DNA of 20,679 bases from CAZYTO01 sp964650405 (GTDB lineage: Bacteria > Acidobacteriota > Thermoanaerobaculia > Gp7-AA8). Location: NCBI GenBank assembly GCA_964650405.1, contig CAZYTO010000073.1:1-20679 (forward strand). The letters are read 5' to 3'. The notes beneath the pieces are model-generated. The model was not told the origin of the DNA and searched no databases. It was given only the letters and a program-made list of their open reading frames with translations. The position numbers and the translations under genes are program-made. Shown piece after piece: positions 7,588 through 14,293 of the stretch (position 1 is its first letter; each line of letters opens with the position of its first letter).

Positions 7588-7962
7588 ATGCTCGGCACAA
7601 CAAAGATCGTCGCATTCGTCCCCATCAGCGACCACGACGCCGCCCGCTCGTTCTACGAAGGAGTGCTCGGACTGCGCTTCGTCCACAACGACGGCTTCGC
7701 CAGCGTCTACGACGCCAACGGCATCATGGTCCGGATGTCGAAGGTGCCCGAATTCAAGCCCTTTCCGTTCACCCTCCTCGGCTGGGAGGTGCCTGACATC
7801 GCGGCCGCCGTAACGACGCTCGAGGGGCGCGGCGTGCACTTCGAGCGCTTCGGCTTTTTCGAGCAGGACGCGCTCGGCGTCTGGACCGCTCCGAGCGGCG
7901 ACAAGGTGGCCTGGTTCAAGGATCCCGACGGCAACCTGCTGTCGGTGTCGCAGCACGTGTGA
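7588..7962 (+). CDS. VOC (glyoxalase/bleomycin resistance) family protein
   Basis: Protein of 124 aa made of two beta-alpha-beta-beta-beta modules. The first opens with KIVAFVPISDHDAARSFYEG and the short strands LRFVHNDGFASVYDANGIMV. The second has LGWEVPDIAAAVTTLEGRGV and ends with the FKDPDGNLLSVSQ signature of the superfamily. Known members are metal-dependent isomerases, dioxygenases or drug-binding proteins; this short single-domain form would act as a dimer. The start at 7588 fits the family N-terminus (MLGTTKIVAF); the alternative ATG at 7549 adds 13 unrelated residues. Its function cannot be fixed further. The divergent AraC gene may regulate it. Confidence 0.85.
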   Translation: MLGTTKIVAFVPISDHDAARSFYEGVLGLRFVHNDGFASVYDANGIMVRMSKVPEFKPFPFTLLGWEVPDIAAAVTTLEGRGVHFERFGFFEQDALGVWTAPSGDKVAWFKDPDGNLLSVSQHV

Positions 7963-8014
7963 GGCCCACGACGCCGGTCATCAAATCCGCCGGCGAACAC
8001 TTCCGATGGCGGCG

Positions 8015-8227
8015 CTACTCTGACTGTATGGCGTCGTACGCATCCATGGCACGTCCCACACGTCGTTCGTAGAACGAATTAACGAGAAGGATCCACCGGT
8101 GCTGGGCGAACCTGCGGCCCGCAAAGACAGCCAGGAGCGAGTACGAGAATGCGATGACCTGAATCCCAAACAGCACCGGAACGATGTAAAGCAGGGTGAA
8201 GTTCGCGCAACCCGACATGAACGACAT
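8015..8227 (-). CDS. Small predicted membrane protein, uncertain
   Basis: ORF of 70 aa with a hydrophobic stretch (residues about 10-38, LLYIVPVLFGIQVIAFSYSL) and a polar, charged C-terminus ending AMDAYDAIQSE. It lies directly downstream of the multi-pass membrane gene on the same strand and in the same reading frame: after the TGA of that gene, twelve sense codons lead to the ATG at 8227. No Shine-Dalgarno fits at good spacing. It may be a translationally coupled small protein, an extension of the upstream gene cut off by a recent stop, or chance. I do not recognise a family. Confidence 0.35.
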   Translation of the reverse strand: MSFMSGCANFTLLYIVPVLFGIQVIAFSYSLLAVFAGRRFAQHRWILLVNSFYERRVGRAMDAYDAIQSE

Positions 8228-8263
8228 CGCAATGATGTCGAGGCCTTTGCTGTCCGCGACCGC

Positions 8264-8947
8264 TCACTTTGCCGGCGAGGCTCGCCACGTGCTCAGCACC
8301 GACATCGCGAAAAACAGGGCGATGGAGAGATTTGTCGCGCCTCCCGTCAGCGGCGCGCCCAAGGGCGCGGGGACCAGCACGGCGGCGTACGGAAGGGTCA
8401 GCAGGAGCACGGCGGGATTGAACACGATCATCCAGCGCGGATAGGATGACTTGCCCCATAGCATCGCCACGGCCAGCACCACGGCACCGAAGAAGCCGGG
8501 GGTCGCGGCCAAGTAGTAGGCGATATCCCAGTAGATGTGAATCGCACCGATGACCTGGCGGCAGGCCACGGAAGGATCGGCGCAAAGCTTCATCGCCAGT
8601 CCTCTTGCCGCCCAGAGTGTGTGCACAGCGCTGCCTGCGACCATCGACACGGCGAAGGACGCGGCGGCGACGATCGCAAGCACGCGGTTGTGCGTACGCA
8701 GGTTCAGATAGACGTGCCAGAAACCGACGATGCAGAGACAGGCGGCGATCGGACCCACGAGCCCGCCGACAAACAGCCGCTCCACGGAATCGGTGTGCAC
8801 CGTCTGCCGCAGGACGAGCGCGAACTCCGCACCGGAGCCCGGTGCTCCGTAGAAGAGCATGTCACCGGTGAAGAAGAGCAGCGCTCCGGCCAGTCCGATG
8901 AGACCAGTGACGCGCCGCGAAGGCGACGAATCCGCCGTAGGGGGCAA
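8264..8947 (-). CDS. Conserved multi-pass membrane protein (TTG start)
   Basis: Protein of 227 aa. An ATG exists at 9037, but AAGGAG (8959-8954) sits 6 nt before a TTG at 8947, and the residues before this TTG are arginine-rich and unlike a membrane protein; I choose the TTG. About six to seven hydrophobic segments follow: GLIGLAGALLFFTGDMLFYG near the start, LFVGGLVGPIAACLCIVGFW, a VLAIVAAASFAVSMVAG segment, a DIAYYLAATPGFFGAVVLAV segment, IVFNPAVLLLTLPYAAVLV and a last one before the C-terminus. It may belong to the DUF6796-type membrane proteins, but I am not sure of the name. Function unknown. A 70-aa ORF follows in frame. Confidence 0.7.
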   Translation of the reverse strand: MPPTADSSPSRRVTGLIGLAGALLFFTGDMLFYGAPGSGAEFALVLRQTVHTDSVERLFVGGLVGPIAACLCIVGFWHVYLNLRTHNRVLAIVAAASFAVSMVAGSAVHTLWAARGLAMKLCADPSVACRQVIGAIHIYWDIAYYLAATPGFFGAVVLAVAMLWGKSSYPRWMIVFNPAVLLLTLPYAAVLVPAPLGAPLTGGATNLSIALFFAMSVLSTWRASPAK

Positions 8948-8953
8948 TGTGCG

Positions 8954-8959
8954 CTCCTT
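8954..8959 (-). promoter_or_regulatory. Shine-Dalgarno site that fixes a TTG start
   Basis: AAGGAG on the minus strand, six bases before TTG 8947. It is one of the best ribosome-binding sites in the window and is the reason for choosing TTG over the upstream ATG at 9037. Confidence 0.7.
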
Positions 8960-9068
8960 TCGTATCCGTTCCGCCGGCAGGCGCCGGCGCGACCGGGCTG
9001 GAGCACGATACCGCGCCGTCCGTACGGCTCCGGTCACCAGGCAGTGACGGCTATCCCGCGCTCATTCC

Positions 9069-9093
9069 ACATGACCCCGGCCACCCGGCTTGC
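9069..9093 (+). repeat. Direct repeat copy 1 (left of the TPR gene)
   Basis: ACATGACCCCG followed by CCAC and GGCTTGC, with two extra bases compared with copy 2 at 10025-10047. The copies flank the TPR gene at a distance of about 955 bp. A TATAGA hexamer lies 17 bp after the TTGCCC at its right end, so it could be part of a promoter. Confidence 0.45.
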
Positions 9094-9196
9094 CCCGGGT
9101 CGCACTTTGACCTATAGAGTCGCTGCTCACAACGGCCTTTCGCTCACTGTCCCGATGGCCTACATCGAGGCCGTCGCGATCTGAGTGTCAGGGAGT

Positions 9197-9202
9197 TAGC
9201 AT
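9197..9202 (+). promoter_or_regulatory. Candidate -10 box of the TPR gene
   Basis: TAGCAT lies 6 nt before the ATG at 9209. A GGGAG upstream is 14 nt from the ATG, too far for a usual ribosome-binding site. The 261-bp gap between the divergent genes otherwise holds direct repeat copy 1 and a TATAGA hexamer. Confidence 0.35.
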
Positions 9203-9208
9203 TGCCAC

Positions 9209-10018
9209 ATGCCATTCGACCTGCGCACCGTCGAGGACGACTTCCTCGAGGCCATCTATCGCATCAGTCAGGAGGAATTCCACGAGGCGTTACCTCTGCT
9301 TGCACGAGTTGTCTCATTCGATCCCGCGAACGCAAGTGCGTACGAGCTTTGGGTGGCTTGCCACCTGAACCTGGGAAGAATGGAGCGTGTGATCGAGCTC
9401 GCCGACGCCGGGATTGTCAGAGGATTGCCGCCGGCGCCCCTCAGAGTGCATAAGGCAAGCGCGCTGCTGGCACTGGAGCGCTACGACGAAAGCCTCGAGA
9501 CAGCACAAGCGGCGCTCGCCGAAGATAAGAATCTGCCGAACGCCGTCGCGCTGATCGCATCCGCGGAAGCGGGACGCGGAAACGAAGACGAGGCCCTCCG
9601 GATCTATCAGGACGCTGTTCGCAAGTGGCCGGGAGACGAAGAGCTCTACTCTCTGTTTCTCAGGCTGGCGAGTAACCTGCGCCGTACAGCTGTTGTTCGC
9701 GAGGCTGCGCGTGAGTATCTGCGGCGCTTCGAGCCCCACCCGGCGGTTCTGGAAATGCTCGGCCACGCCTGTGCCTCGGAGGGTGATTTCCGCCGGGCCG
9801 ACCGCGCATTTCGTGACGCGGCACGACTCGCACCCGACATGGCCGAGCTTCACGTCAACGTCGTGTTGCTCGCCCTCAGGACCGGCGACGAGAATGCCTT
9901 CACGAGCTACCTCGATCGGCTGGCGCGGACCAATCCCGAAATGGTGCGGGAGGTACTGGAGCAGGCACGCGCCATCGCCGCAAGAGCCGGCGAGGCGGGA
10001 GCCGAAACGGAGAGCTAG
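9209..10018 (+). CDS. Tetratricopeptide repeat protein
   Basis: Protein of 269 aa, mostly helical, with no signal peptide and no enzyme domain. Several TPR units can be picked out: EEFHEALPLLARVVSFDPAN (about 22-41), RYDESLETAQAALAEDKN (about 91-108), GNEDEALRIYQDAVRKWPGD (about 125-144), and GDFRRADRAFRDAARLAPDM (about 191-210). The alternating small and bulky residues and the terminal proline of each unit fit the TPR consensus. Such proteins are scaffolds for protein-protein contacts; the partner is unknown. The C-terminus is alanine- and glutamate-rich. The gene lies between two copies of a direct repeat. The next gene on the same strand starts 60 bp downstream with its own probable promoter. 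Confidence 0.85.
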   Translation: MPFDLRTVEDDFLEAIYRISQEEFHEALPLLARVVSFDPANASAYELWVACHLNLGRMERVIELADAGIVRGLPPAPLRVHKASALLALERYDESLETAQAALAEDKNLPNAVALIASAEAGRGNEDEALRIYQDAVRKWPGDEELYSLFLRLASNLRRTAVVREAAREYLRRFEPHPAVLEMLGHACASEGDFRRADRAFRDAARLAPDMAELHVNVVLLALRTGDENAFTSYLDRLARTNPEMVREVLEQARAIAARAGEAGAETES

Positions 10019-10024
10019 ATCGCT

Positions 10025-10047
10025 ACATGACCCCGCCACCGGCTTGC
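10025..10047 (+). repeat. Direct repeat copy 2 (right of the TPR gene)
   Basis: ACATGACCCCG, then CCACC and GGCTTGC. It matches copy 1 (9069-9093) apart from two single-base gaps and sits just upstream of the small membrane protein gene. Confidence 0.45.
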
Positions 10048-10059
10048 GCCACGTCATGC

Positions 10060-10065
10060 TTTAAT
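10060..10065 (+). promoter_or_regulatory. Candidate extended -10 box
   Basis: TTTAAT preceded by TGC (an extended -10 pattern), 13 nt before the ATG at 10079. No Shine-Dalgarno is present, and a transcript from here would have a leader of only about six bases. Confidence 0.45.
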
Positions 10066-10078
10066 TTAGAAAGTACTC

Positions 10079-10462
10079 ATGCACACCGCCAAACGCGCTC
10101 TCGCCGCCACCGAGCTCGTGCTCATCTCCCCCGCCACTCTCTTCATGACCGCCCTCTTCGTGCGGAACCTCCAGCCCCAGCAATTCGAGCCCGCACACTC
10201 GGCGCAGCGCATCGTCATGTGGTACGCGTCCCAGCACGGGCTGGGACTGTGGGGCCTGCTGATCGCCCTTCCCCTGGCCGTGCTACTCATCGGCGGCGCG
10301 ACGCTTCTGCGCAACTGGCGCGAGGACGCTGCACTGCGAGGGGCCGCGCAGCAGATGTTCACCACCATCCGTGCTCACGCCGCGACCCTCTTCATCGCCG
10401 CGGCGACTGTGACCGCCGGCGGCATCCTGGCCATCGTGGCCCTGCATGTGATCACGGACTGA
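10079..10462 (+). CDS. Small membrane protein with three predicted TM segments
   Basis: Protein of 127 aa. Hydrophobic segments lie at about 8-28 (ATELVLISPATLFMTALFV), 57-78 (GLWGLLIALPLAVLLIGG) and 103-124 (LFIAAATVTAGGILAIVALH). Between the first two is a polar loop with AQRIVMWYASQHGLGLW, and between the last two a loop with NWREDAALRGAAQQMFT. I do not recognise a named family or catalytic motif. The gene appears to be transcribed alone: a promoter-like box lies just upstream and a perfect 13-bp hairpin follows the stop. Confidence 0.7.
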   Translation: MHTAKRALAATELVLISPATLFMTALFVRNLQPQQFEPAHSAQRIVMWYASQHGLGLWGLLIALPLAVLLIGGATLLRNWREDAALRGAAQQMFTTIRAHAATLFIAAATVTAGGILAIVALHVITD

Positions 10463-10464
10463 GA

Positions 10465-10496
10465 GAATGGGACGGACGATCCTGTCCGTCCCATTC
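10465..10496. terminator. Perfect 13-bp hairpin between convergent genes
   Basis: GAATGGGACGGAC (10465-10477) pairs exactly with GTCCGTCCCATTC (10484-10496) around a 6-nt loop, starting 2 nt after the stop of the small membrane protein gene. It lacks a T tract. Its core is repeated in opposite orientation at 10513-10532. Confidence 0.6.
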
Positions 10497-10512
10497 ACCG
10501 ATCGCGCAGAAT

Positions 10513-10532
10513 GACGGACAGGATTGTCCGTC
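10513..10532. repeat. Second hairpin with the same core, opposite orientation
   Basis: GACGGACA (10513-10520) pairs with TGTCCGTC (10525-10532) around GGAT. Read on the plus strand this matches the reverse complement of the first hairpin core (GACGGACAGGATCGTCCGTC) except for one base. It precedes the stop of the minus-strand peroxiredoxin gene by 13 bp, so it may end that transcript. Confidence 0.55.
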
Positions 10533-10545
10533 CTCCACTCAACTG

Positions 10546-11085
10546 CTATTTCTTCGTCAGCGTGTCGAGGTCCGCCAGCACTTCATCGCTGTGGCCGGCG
10601 GGCTTCACCTTCAGGTAGACCTTGCGGATGACTCCCGACGGGTCGATGAGGAAGGTGTTGCGGGATGCGTAAGCCGTGCCCTGATAGTCGGCCAGCGATC
10701 CATACGCGGCGGTGACGTGATGGTCGGTGTCGGCCAGGAGCTTGAAGTTCAGGCTCTCCTTGGCGCAGAAGCCCTTGTGCGAATCGACCGAATCGACGCT
10801 CACCCCGACCACCACGGCGTGGTGCTGCTGGTACTTCTCCAGGTCGCGCTGGAAATTGTGCGCTTCCAGGGTGCAGCCGCTGGTGAAGTCCTTCGGATAG
10901 AAGTAGAGAACGACCCAGTTGCCATGCAGCTTCTCCAGCGAGACCGGCGTTCCGTCCTGGCTCGGCAGCGAGAAGGCGGGAGCCTGCGCTCCCTCGGCGG
11001 GAGGCTGCGCCGTTCCCTCTGCATACGCGGCGGCGATGGCGACGGCGAGAGACAGCAGAAGAAGAGGGAGAGCTTTCAGTTTCAT
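10546..11085 (-). CDS. Exported Bcp/PrxQ-type peroxiredoxin
   Basis: Protein of 179 aa from the ATG at 11085, which opens a signal peptide (MKLKALPLLLLSLAVAIAAA, cleavage near YAEG). The thioredoxin-fold peroxidase domain follows: APAFSLPSQDGTPVSL, VVLYFYPKDFTSGCTLEAHN with the peroxidatic Cys71, the VVGVSVDSVDSHKGFC segment with Cys107, and TFLIDPSGVIRKVYLKV. It would reduce hydrogen or organic peroxides in the periplasm with electrons from a thiol partner. The resolving cysteine found five residues after the peroxidatic one in many PrxQ enzymes is replaced here (His76), so resolution must use Cys107 or an outside thiol. The gene is convergent with the small membrane protein gene. Confidence 0.88.
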   Translation of the reverse strand: MKLKALPLLLLSLAVAIAAAYAEGTAQPPAEGAQAPAFSLPSQDGTPVSLEKLHGNWVVLYFYPKDFTSGCTLEAHNFQRDLEKYQQHHAVVVGVSVDSVDSHKGFCAKESLNFKLLADTDHHVTAAYGSLADYQGTAYASRNTFLIDPSGVIRKVYLKVKPAGHSDEVLADLDTLTKK

Positions 11086-11246
11086 GACGGCGCTTCGTAT
11101 CACAGGAAAAGGCTTGCGAAATGGCGGGCGCGCCGCGTTAACCGAACTGTGACTCGGGATCACCCTTCTCGATCGAGGACATACGACGGCCCGGTCGAAG
11201 ATGGTGCTGCACGCGCTGTCGAGCTACCCCGCCATGAAGACGCCGG

Positions 11247-11274
11247 CCAGCGACCAGCGAACAGCGAACAAGCG
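11247..11274 (+). repeat. Short tandem 7-bp repeats
   Basis: CAGCGAC, CAGCGAA, CAGCGAA and CAAGCGA follow one another in the 193-bp gap between the peroxiredoxin start and the esterase stop. The rest of this gap shows no gene. Confidence 0.4.
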
Positions 11275-11278
11275 ATTG

Positions 11279-12118
11279 CTATCGCGGCTTCTCGGGCTTG
11301 AACAACACCCGGAAGGCCCGCAGCGCCGCCGGATGGTAGATGGTCGAGTGCTGCTCCTCCGGCATCTTCTCGTAGTGCCAGTGCAGGCCGGGCGGTGCGT
11401 GCGCCGCCAGGATCTCCGAGAGCTTTTCCGTGTTGACGATGATGCCCTTCTCGTCGCTGCTGGCGAAGTAGAGCGTCTTCTCCTGCTTCGGGCGGCCCTG
11501 CAACCGCTCCGCCGCGCCGTCGACGAGCTTGTGATCGTTCCACCAGAGGCTCGGATCGAACGCGATGTAGGTGTCGAACAGGTCCGGCTCCAGGAAAAAC
11601 GTCTCCACCACGAACAGCCCCGCCAGCGACTCCCCCACGATGGCCGCTTCCCCGGTCGTTCGATACCGGTTCTTCACCTCGGGCATCAGCTCCTGCCGGA
11701 TGAAGGACCGGAACGCGGCCGACCCTCCCACCCGCGGCGCGATCTTCCGGTCGTCAGCGTTCTCGGTCGGGCCGGTCGTATCGCGGCGCCGCTGCGTATT
11801 CTCGATGCCCACCAGCACGAACGGCCGCATGCTCCCGTCGCCGGTGAGAACCTCCACCAGCCCTGCCACGTGCAGGAAGTCCTCGGCCATGCCTCCGTCG
11901 GGCATGTACAGCACGGGAAAGTGGTCGTGAGGAGCCTCGGCGTATCCGGGCGGCAGGTAGACGTTGATCCGGCGCGTCTCCTCGAGCACCTTCGACGCGA
12001 TGGTGAACGTCTCGCCGATGACCAGCGGTGAGGCCTTCTCCGCCGCGGTGATCGGCACCGCGCCGCCGAGAACCAGCGCGCAGACGATTGCCGGGAAGGC
12101 GAATCGACGTTTAGTCAT
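11279..12118 (-). CDS. Exported alpha/beta hydrolase (putative esterase, IroE/Fes-like)
   Basis: Protein of 279 aa from the ATG at 12118, preceded by AGGTGG. A signal peptide is visible (KRRFAFPAIVCALVLGGAVP, cleavage near TAAEK). The mature part fits the esterase D/putative esterase family: RINVYLPPGYAEA, the strand FPVLYMPDGG, the nucleophile elbow VGESLAG with Ser164, and the FDTYIAFDPSLWWND segment after it. A C-terminal EEQHSTIYHPA holds the candidate catalytic His. Relatives hydrolyse ferric-siderophore esters or other esters in the periplasm; the substrate here is unknown. The start is 12 bp after the DinB stop and its ribosome-binding site overlaps that stop, so the two genes form an operon. 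Confidence 0.82.
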   Translation of the reverse strand: MTKRRFAFPAIVCALVLGGAVPITAAEKASPLVIGETFTIASKVLEETRRINVYLPPGYAEAPHDHFPVLYMPDGGMAEDFLHVAGLVEVLTGDGSMRPFVLVGIENTQRRRDTTGPTENADDRKIAPRVGGSAAFRSFIRQELMPEVKNRYRTTGEAAIVGESLAGLFVVETFFLEPDLFDTYIAFDPSLWWNDHKLVDGAAERLQGRPKQEKTLYFASSDEKGIIVNTEKLSEILAAHAPPGLHWHYEKMPEEQHSTIYHPAALRAFRVLFKPEKPR

Positions 12119-12130
12119 GGTCAGTTCCAC

Positions 12131-12682
12131 CTAGGACGAACTGTGGCCGGTGCACTGGAGCACGCCGAGGTAGGCGCTCCAGGGGCCGACCAGCTCGCGG
12201 TATTGATGGGCCAGAGCTCTCGAAAGCTGGTGCAGGTGGGTGAGGTCATGTGCGGCCCACGTCGCCAGGAGCTGCGAGAGCGTCACCGCGCCGAACGACG
12301 GATGCCGCCCGCGGCGGTCGAGATCGTCCGGCTGCAGGTTCATTCCTCGCAACTGGATCACGTTTTCGGCGCGGACGGCCGCGAATTCGTCGAGCAACTG
12401 ATGAAGCGTCTTCCCTTTGCTCTCTCGCGTCTGACCCTCCCGATCGAACGGCGCGAATGCCCGCGTTTCGCCGTGCTCGAGGATCATCCGGGCCCGCGGA
12501 ATCCAGTCCGCCCGCTCACCTTGGATCAGGTGCCCGACGATGTCGAACGCATTCCACGTGCCTTCCCCTTCGTTGCGATGGGTCAGCGTCTCCGGCAGAC
12601 CGCGCAGGAGCGCGTCGAGCGCGACGGGAGTACGTTCCAGAAGGGCCAGGGTCTGCTGCAGATCGTGTTCGCTCATGCCCAT
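12131..12682 (-). CDS. DinB family metal-dependent protein
   Basis: Protein of 183 aa from the ATG at 12682; another ATG at 12676 and one at 12697 are also in frame. It is a four-helix bundle of the DinB/YfiT type: helix 1 DLQQTLALLERTPVALDALL, then the GTWNAFDIVGHLIQGERADW motif with His51, and the last helix WAAHDLTHLHQLSRALAH with His145 and His149. These three histidines are the usual metal site. Members act in damage responses or as thiol transferases; many are of unknown role. It is the first gene of an operon with the esterase. A TAGAAT box just upstream points to a very short leader. Confidence 0.85.
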   Translation of the reverse strand: MGMSEHDLQQTLALLERTPVALDALLRGLPETLTHRNEGEGTWNAFDIVGHLIQGERADWIPRARMILEHGETRAFAPFDREGQTRESKGKTLHQLLDEFAAVRAENVIQLRGMNLQPDDLDRRGRHPSFGAVTLSQLLATWAAHDLTHLHQLSRALAHQYRELVGPWSAYLGVLQCTGHSSS

Positions 12683-12695
12683 CCGTTGCGCTCGC

Positions 12696-12701
12696 ATTCT
12701 A
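12696..12701 (-). promoter_or_regulatory. Candidate -10 box of the DinB-esterase operon
   Basis: TAGAAT on the minus strand, 13 nt before the ATG at 12682 and with no Shine-Dalgarno between. The only nearby AT-rich hexamer of this kind in the operon's upstream region. Confidence 0.4.
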
Positions 12702-12836
12702 GAGAACGAACTGCAAAACAGATCAATGTTACAGGCACGTCACAGCACTTGATGATGTTTATTAACACTTGAGGCCGTCAGAATCGCGGGTCCACATGAG
12801 TAGCAGCAGGTTCTTTGATATCGACCAAGGAGCAGG

Positions 12837-13637
12837 TCAGGAGTCCCATTTCATGACAACGCCCCACGGCTTCAGGCTCGCGAGCTCTCTGATACTTGAG
12901 AGCTGCGCGGCCATGAGTTTTTGATAGAATTGCGGCGCATCGACGAGTTCTATCGGGTAACCGCGGAACTCGCTTCTTCGTGCAGTATCGCTAGCTCCCG
13001 AAGCGAATTTCGAAGTAGTCACAAAGATGCCCTTGGTGTGACCAGCGATAACCAAGGCGCCCGTCAGTTCACGTATCTGGTCCACGTTTATTGTGTTCTT
13101 ATATCTTTTTACCTGAACACCAACGGTGTGCCCAGCCTCATCAGCAAGAACGACATCGATTCCTCCGTCTCCGGAATATGCGGTGGCAGTCGCCTCGAAA
13201 CCATGATCTCTGAACACTGATGCGACCACTTCTTCAAATATTCTCGGATGGATCGCGAAACGCGCATCGTATTTTGCGATCAGATAATCGCGCACATCGG
13301 CCAACGGAATGCCCACATCCATTAGATCGAGACACTTCAAGCTTCCAAATTTGATGTCGCGAATCGGCTCCAGTTCTTGCGGGCCAAATCTTGTCAGTAT
13401 GGTTTCAACACTATACTTCCACCAACCACAAGCCGGACAAATACCGATTACGGCGTGCGCCAACGTTCGAAAGCCGTCGGACATACCGTAGTTGAGAGCT
13501 TCGTATGCGGAAATGTCTTGCTCATCCTCAGTATCCCTACGGATTGGCAGGCCACAGAAAATGCAATCGGTCAGGAGCGCCATCTCCTGATCCGCCGGCG
13601 TCGGCCGACGTTGCTGGTCGTAGTACCAGATACTCAT
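12837..13637 (-). CDS. Mrr-type restriction endonuclease with N-terminal zinc ribbon
   Basis: Protein of 266 aa, started by ATG 13637 with GAGGGG 9 nt upstream. The C-terminal half (about 125-250) has the Mrr-like PD-(D/E)xK nuclease core: FEEVVASVFRDHGFEAT with Glu135, YSGDGGIDVVLADEAG with Asp161, and GVQVKRYKN with Gln175 and Lys177, followed by GALVIAGHTKGIFVTTSKF. All core residues are intact. The N-terminal part carries two Cys pairs, CIFC (25/28) and CPAC (67/70), a likely zinc ribbon. Mrr enzymes of type IV cut foreign, usually methylated, DNA; no methyltransferase gene is adjacent. Base composition is clearly more AT-rich than its neighbours, suggesting acquisition by transfer. It could instead serve DNA repair or phage defence more broadly. 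Confidence 0.85.
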   Translation of the reverse strand: MSIWYYDQQRRPTPADQEMALLTDCIFCGLPIRRDTEDEQDISAYEALNYGMSDGFRTLAHAVIGICPACGWWKYSVETILTRFGPQELEPIRDIKFGSLKCLDLMDVGIPLADVRDYLIAKYDARFAIHPRIFEEVVASVFRDHGFEATATAYSGDGGIDVVLADEAGHTVGVQVKRYKNTINVDQIRELTGALVIAGHTKGIFVTTSKFASGASDTARRSEFRGYPIELVDAPQFYQKLMAAQLSSIRELASLKPWGVVMKWDS

Positions 13638-13898
13638 CGCAATAGCCCCTCGTCAAAGCCATTGGACGTCAGGACTACATCATATGCTGGACACAAGTCA
13701 GCAGCGCTACTGCATCCGCCTTCCCGAACTTCCCAAGCGCTCCGCGATACCATTGAGGAGCGGCCCGAATCGTCGCCTGCCGCACCGGCGTCCAGCCGCC
13801 GTGAGCCCGGTGGCCTGGCATTCATCGATTGCCGACCGTCAGAAGGGATCTACCGCCGCAATTCTACCGGATCGTTTTCAGGCCGTCCGCCGGGACGA
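13638..13898. other. 261-bp region upstream of the mrr-like gene without a gene
   Basis: I see no convincing coding sequence here. A TATGAT hexamer on the minus strand (13679-13684) lies about 42 bp before the start of the restriction gene and may be its -10 box. The remaining stretch is ordinary GC-rich sequence. Confidence 0.4.
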
Positions 13899-14264
13899 TC
13901 ACAGCTTCCGCGACGGCTTGTCCTCCTGGTCGTCGACATGGAACCGGTGCAGGAGGCGATGGGCGAAGGGGGCGAGCAGAAAGCCGATCAGGGCGATGAA
14001 GAAGAGGCCTGAAAACAGGGCGTACCCCGAGGCGAAGAGCTTGGCGGCGATGCCGTGGAGCGGATTCACCGGCCCCATGCCTCCGAGGATCATCGAGGCG
14101 TCGACCAGCGCATCGTCCCATGGCAGGCCATCGAGATAGTGATAGCCGAGTACCCCGATCCCGAGCGACGCGGCGATCGCGCCACAGGCCAGGAGAAGGT
14201 GTTTCGCGATCCGCAGGCGAAAGGCCGCGCGGGTGAGAAGTCGCTCCGCTTTGCGTTCGTACAT
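13899..14264 (-). CDS. Small membrane protein, second gene of a pair
   Basis: Protein of 121 aa from the ATG at 14264; the longer open frame upstream overlaps the neighbouring gene and is not plausible. A basic N-terminus (YERKAERLLTRAAFRLRIAK) precedes a TM segment (about 23-42), then a loop with LPWDDALVDASMILGGMGPV, a second TM segment (about 79-100, ASGYALFSGLFFIALIGFLL) and a basic, histidine-rich tail (HRLLHRFHVDDQ). The pattern of two helices around a small re-entrant-looking loop with GGMGPV recalls ion-channel-like proteins, but there is no K+ selectivity signature and I would not name it. It follows the 89-aa membrane gene by 29 bp on the same strand and is probably co-transcribed. 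Confidence 0.65.
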   Translation of the reverse strand: MYERKAERLLTRAAFRLRIAKHLLLACGAIAASLGIGVLGYHYLDGLPWDDALVDASMILGGMGPVNPLHGIAAKLFASGYALFSGLFFIALIGFLLAPFAHRLLHRFHVDDQEDKPSRKL

Positions 14265-14293
14265 GTCGATCTCAGTGATGGCAACCGAAAATG

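Noticed and set aside
9091..9120. Sigma-70 promoter TTGCCC-17-TATAGA as the TPR gene promoter
   Set aside because: The spacing is right but it would leave a leader of about 85 nt, while a closer TAGCAT box sits 6 nt before the ATG; I kept it only as a remark on the direct repeat.
13634..13825. Minus-strand ORF of 63 codons overlapping the Mrr gene start
   Set aside because: No ribosome-binding site, no family resemblance; chance open frame.
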